A stretch of 5,797 nucleotides of DNA from Bdellovibrionales bacterium. Its GTDB lineage: Bacteria; Bdellovibrionota; Bdellovibrionia; Bdellovibrionales; JAMPXM01. Both the position numbers and the translations under genes were made by a program. The notes beneath the pieces are model-generated. The model was given only the letters and a program-made list of their open reading frames with translations. It searched no databases and was not told where the DNA came from. Of this stretch, positions 4,168-5,797 are shown one piece after another. Positions within the stretch are counted from its first letter, which is position 1. Each line of letters opens with the position of its first letter. The stretch covers positions 1 to 5,797 of the forward strand of contig SXRI01000473.1 in the NCBI GenBank assembly GCA_005793615.1. Reading direction: 5' to 3'.

Positions 4168-5673
4168 ATGAATAGGTTAGAGAGAAACGTAACTGTTCGA
4201 ACAATGCTGCTTACGAGTGTAAGTGCCTTGCTGCTCGGCTGCTCAGGTTCATTTCAGTCGCTCGACAGCGCATCTTTAGATGCAGAACACAGCGCTGATA
4301 TGTTGGTAAATAAAAATCAACGCGGGCTCGCTCGAACGACGCCGACAGTTCCCTTGTCCATCGAGGCAGAAAACATGGCCACAAAGAATGTCGGTGCTCT
4401 TGAGGAGGGTGGATCGCTCTGGGCACTGGTCAGCGACGGTGCTATTTCACAGCCAGTCTTATTTCCGGCAAGCGGGCGTTATGTTTTTGCGATCAGGGCT
4501 AAAGCCGACCTCGCGTTGGGTGTCGGCGCTCGCCTTGTGGTTAAAATCGACGGTGTCCGCGTAGGCGCGGTCATGGTCGAGAGCGTTGATCTTAATGACT
4601 ATGTCCTCGAGGCGAACGTAACAGTTGGCATTCATAGAGTCGCCTTGGCCTTTAATAATGACTATTATGATGAGGCGGCTGGTGAAGACCGAAATCTCTT
4701 TCTCGATAGACTGAGCGTCACGTTATTTGGGGAGGCCGTGCCCACGCCGCCGAATCCGGTGCCGACACCGACACCTCAACCGACACCGACACCCGTCCCG
4801 CCGCAGGGTAGACTCGTGAGTCCTGCGTTCTTTGTCTCTCCCAACGGTAACGACGCCAATAGTGGCGCATCACCTTCGTCTCCATTTCTGACGTTGGAAC
4901 GCGCTCAGTCCGCAATGCGCTCGTCGAGTACTAAGACTACCTATTTAATGGCAGGAACATTTCGGCGAACCAAGCCCTTGTACTTGAATAGCAATGACGC
5001 CGGCCAAGCGTGGCTGGGGTATCCGGGACAAACCCCGATCATCGATGGTGGTAGGACGACAGCGGCGGGATTTGATATCAGCGGAAACAACATCACCATC
5101 CGCTGGTTAACGATTCAAAACTACGCGAATCAAGGAATCAACGCGACCTCGGGTTCGCCTAATCCGCTGTCAAATATTCTCATCGATAGCAACACGATCC
5201 AAAACATCTATTGCACGGGATGGAATCAAGGCGGCATTGAGTTCGGCGGTAGCCTGGCCAATATCACGGTGACTCACAACATGATTCGCGATTCTCAATA
5301 CTCCGGAATACAAGTACAAAACGCCGAAGGCGATACGCGTTCGAGCGTGAAGGTCCTGTACAACGCGGTCTATAACACCTGCACGGCGGTCGCGGATTGC
5401 GGTGCTATTTACTTAGATGATCGCAATCACTCCGGTAGCGGAACTGTCATTGACCACAACATAGTCGGAAACTACGGTCCGCCCTCAAGCGAGTCGAAGG
5501 CGATTTACCTGGATGACATGCAATCCAACACGATCGTGACAAACAACATCATCTATGGCACCGGCTCCTGGGCAGTTCAGTATCATGGTGGTGACCACAA
5601 CATCGTGCAAAACAACGTCTTCGATATTAGTGGCGCCAATCATCTTGCTTACTATCAGTGGCTCTTCGTGTAG
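4168..5673 (+). CDS. Secreted lipoprotein: CBM60-like domain + Pro-Thr linker + beta-helix, 3' end cut by IS
   Basis: 501 residues in three parts. A lipoprotein signal peptide has a basic n-region, the hydrophobic stretch MLLTSVSALLLG and a lipobox ending at C25 (L-L-G-C), so the protein is lipid-anchored in an outer or inner membrane. Residues about 64-185 look like a Ca-dependent xylan-binding (CBM60-type) beta-sandwich: IEAENM, A-R-L-V-V-K-I-D-G-V and the hallmark FNNDYYDEAAGEDRNLFLD. Residues 191-212 are a Pro/Thr-rich linker. From about 221 (FFVSPNGNDANSG, DUF1565-type start) to 497 runs a right-handed parallel beta-helix of the pectate-lyase-like kind, with repeated N-x-I/V turns such as NITIRWLTIQN, NILIDSNTIQN and NTIVTNNIIYG. 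This suggests polysaccharide binding or cleavage at the surface; no catalytic residues can be assigned. At 5660 an ISL3-like end begins: the final residues WLFV and the stop are IS-encoded, so the helix lacks its C-terminal cap and the product may be misfolded. Confidence 0.85.
   Translation: MNRLERNVTVRTMLLTSVSALLLGCSGSFQSLDSASLDAEHSADMLVNKNQRGLARTTPTVPLSIEAENMATKNVGALEEGGSLWALVSDGAISQPVLFPASGRYVFAIRAKADLALGVGARLVVKIDGVRVGAVMVESVDLNDYVLEANVTVGIHRVALAFNNDYYDEAAGEDRNLFLDRLSVTLFGEAVPTPPNPVPTPTPQPTPTPVPPQGRLVSPAFFVSPNGNDANSGASPSSPFLTLERAQSAMRSSSTKTTYLMAGTFRRTKPLYLNSNDAGQAWLGYPGQTPIIDGGRTTAAGFDISGNNITIRWLTIQNYANQGINATSGSPNPLSNILIDSNTIQNIYCTGWNQGGIEFGGSLANITVTHNMIRDSQYSGIQVQNAEGDTRSSVKVLYNAVYNTCTAVADCGAIYLDDRNHSGSGTVIDHNIVGNYGPPSSESKAIYLDDMQSNTIVTNNIIYGTGSWAVQYHGGDHNIVQNNVFDISGANHLAYYQWLFV
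4762..4793 (+). repeat. Direct repeat encoding the Pro-Thr linker
   Basis: CCGACACCGACACC occurs at 4762-4775 and again at 4780-4793, an 18-base period that encodes two PTPTP units. Such repeats in linkers are prone to length change by slippage. Confidence 0.8.
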
Positions 5674-5797
5674 TTGAGGGGAAGAAAAACTCCATTTTTC
5701 GTACTGATTTTGTTTAAATCTCCCGCAGCATACAGGTCAGGATTTTCAATTTCAGGTATTCCTCATCGCGCAGTCCGTAGGATCGTCGCTGAATGAC
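5660..5797 (-). mobile_element. ISL3-like insertion sequence, end fragment
   Basis: The outer end begins GGCTCTTC at 5660-5667, the start I associate with ISL3-family inverted repeats. It lies 54 bases from the stop of a transposase tail reading inward on the minus strand, the normal geometry. The element interrupts the beta-helix lipoprotein gene. ISL3 elements usually duplicate 8 bp; the left copy would be CTATCAGT (5652-5659). The rest of the element and the other flank are outside the window. Confidence 0.7.
5714..5797 (-). CDS. Transposase C-terminal fragment (probable ISL3 family)
   Basis: 27 residues plus a TAA stop (plus-strand TTA at 5714-5716), entering from the right edge. The sequence reads VIQRRSYGLRDEEYLKLKIL and ends TCMLREI. 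The pattern of basic residues, then Tyr-Gly-x-Arg, then a short E-Y-L-x-L-K-I-L strand is the usual C-terminal finish of ISL3-type DDE transposases (compare the common R-A-Y-G-F-R form). The catalytic residues lie outside the window. Position and orientation fit the GGCTCTTC end at 5660. Family assignment is by motif memory; the transposase nature is firmer. Confidence 0.68.
   Translation of the reverse strand, partial: VIQRRSYGLRDEEYLKLKILTCMLREI

Overview
This window is an accessory, rearranged stretch of a Gram-negative bacterial genome. A lipobox-bearing exported protein supports a Gram-negative host. The overall style (Pro-Thr linked beta-helix lipoprotein, DUF4160/DUF2442, mixed IS families) would suit a Bdellovibrionota-like or other environmental proteobacterium, but no gene fixes the taxon and I hold that only weakly. 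At least three insertion sequences or IS fragments are present. Several genes are broken, beside operons that look intact.

Layout, left to right. (1) 1-104: C-terminal tail of a transposase, probably IS630/DDE_3-like. (2) 105-505: no convincing gene; a GC-rich tract packed with short hairpins (about 143-443). (3) 506-741: remains of an adjacent DUF4160-DUF2442 pair. The DUF4160 gene has lost its middle, and the DUF2442 gene is cut by an IS. (4) 725-1953: an apparently complete IS3-family (IS407-like) element with imperfect terminal inverted repeats, OrfA and an OrfB with an intact D-D(35)E triad. (5) 1973-3132: an arsenic resistance cluster. arsR is on the minus strand with a near-leaderless promoter. 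On the plus strand lie the last quarter of an acr3 arsenite efflux gene and then an intact thioredoxin-type arsC, overlapping it by 8 bp. (6) 3258-3949: a HepT/MntA-type (HEPN/minimal nucleotidyltransferase) toxin-antitoxin pair with a 4-bp ATGA overlap and every diagnostic motif present. (7) 4168-5673: a lipoprotein with a CBM60-like carbohydrate-binding domain, a Pro-Thr linker and a right-handed beta-helix. It is cut at its C-terminus by (8) the end of an ISL3-like element starting at 5660, whose transposase tail lies on the minus strand to the window edge.

How the parts work together: ArsR would repress the ars genes, and ArsC would reduce arsenate to arsenite. However, the Acr3 pump that should export the arsenite lacks most of its membrane segments, so this copy of the operon should not give normal resistance unless efflux is encoded elsewhere. 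HepT (RNase toxin) should be neutralised by MntA through AMPylation of the tyrosine in the RX4HXY motif, which may help keep the island. I see no clearly new multi-gene system. The least explained items are the hairpin tract at 143-443 and the function of the CBM/beta-helix lipoprotein.
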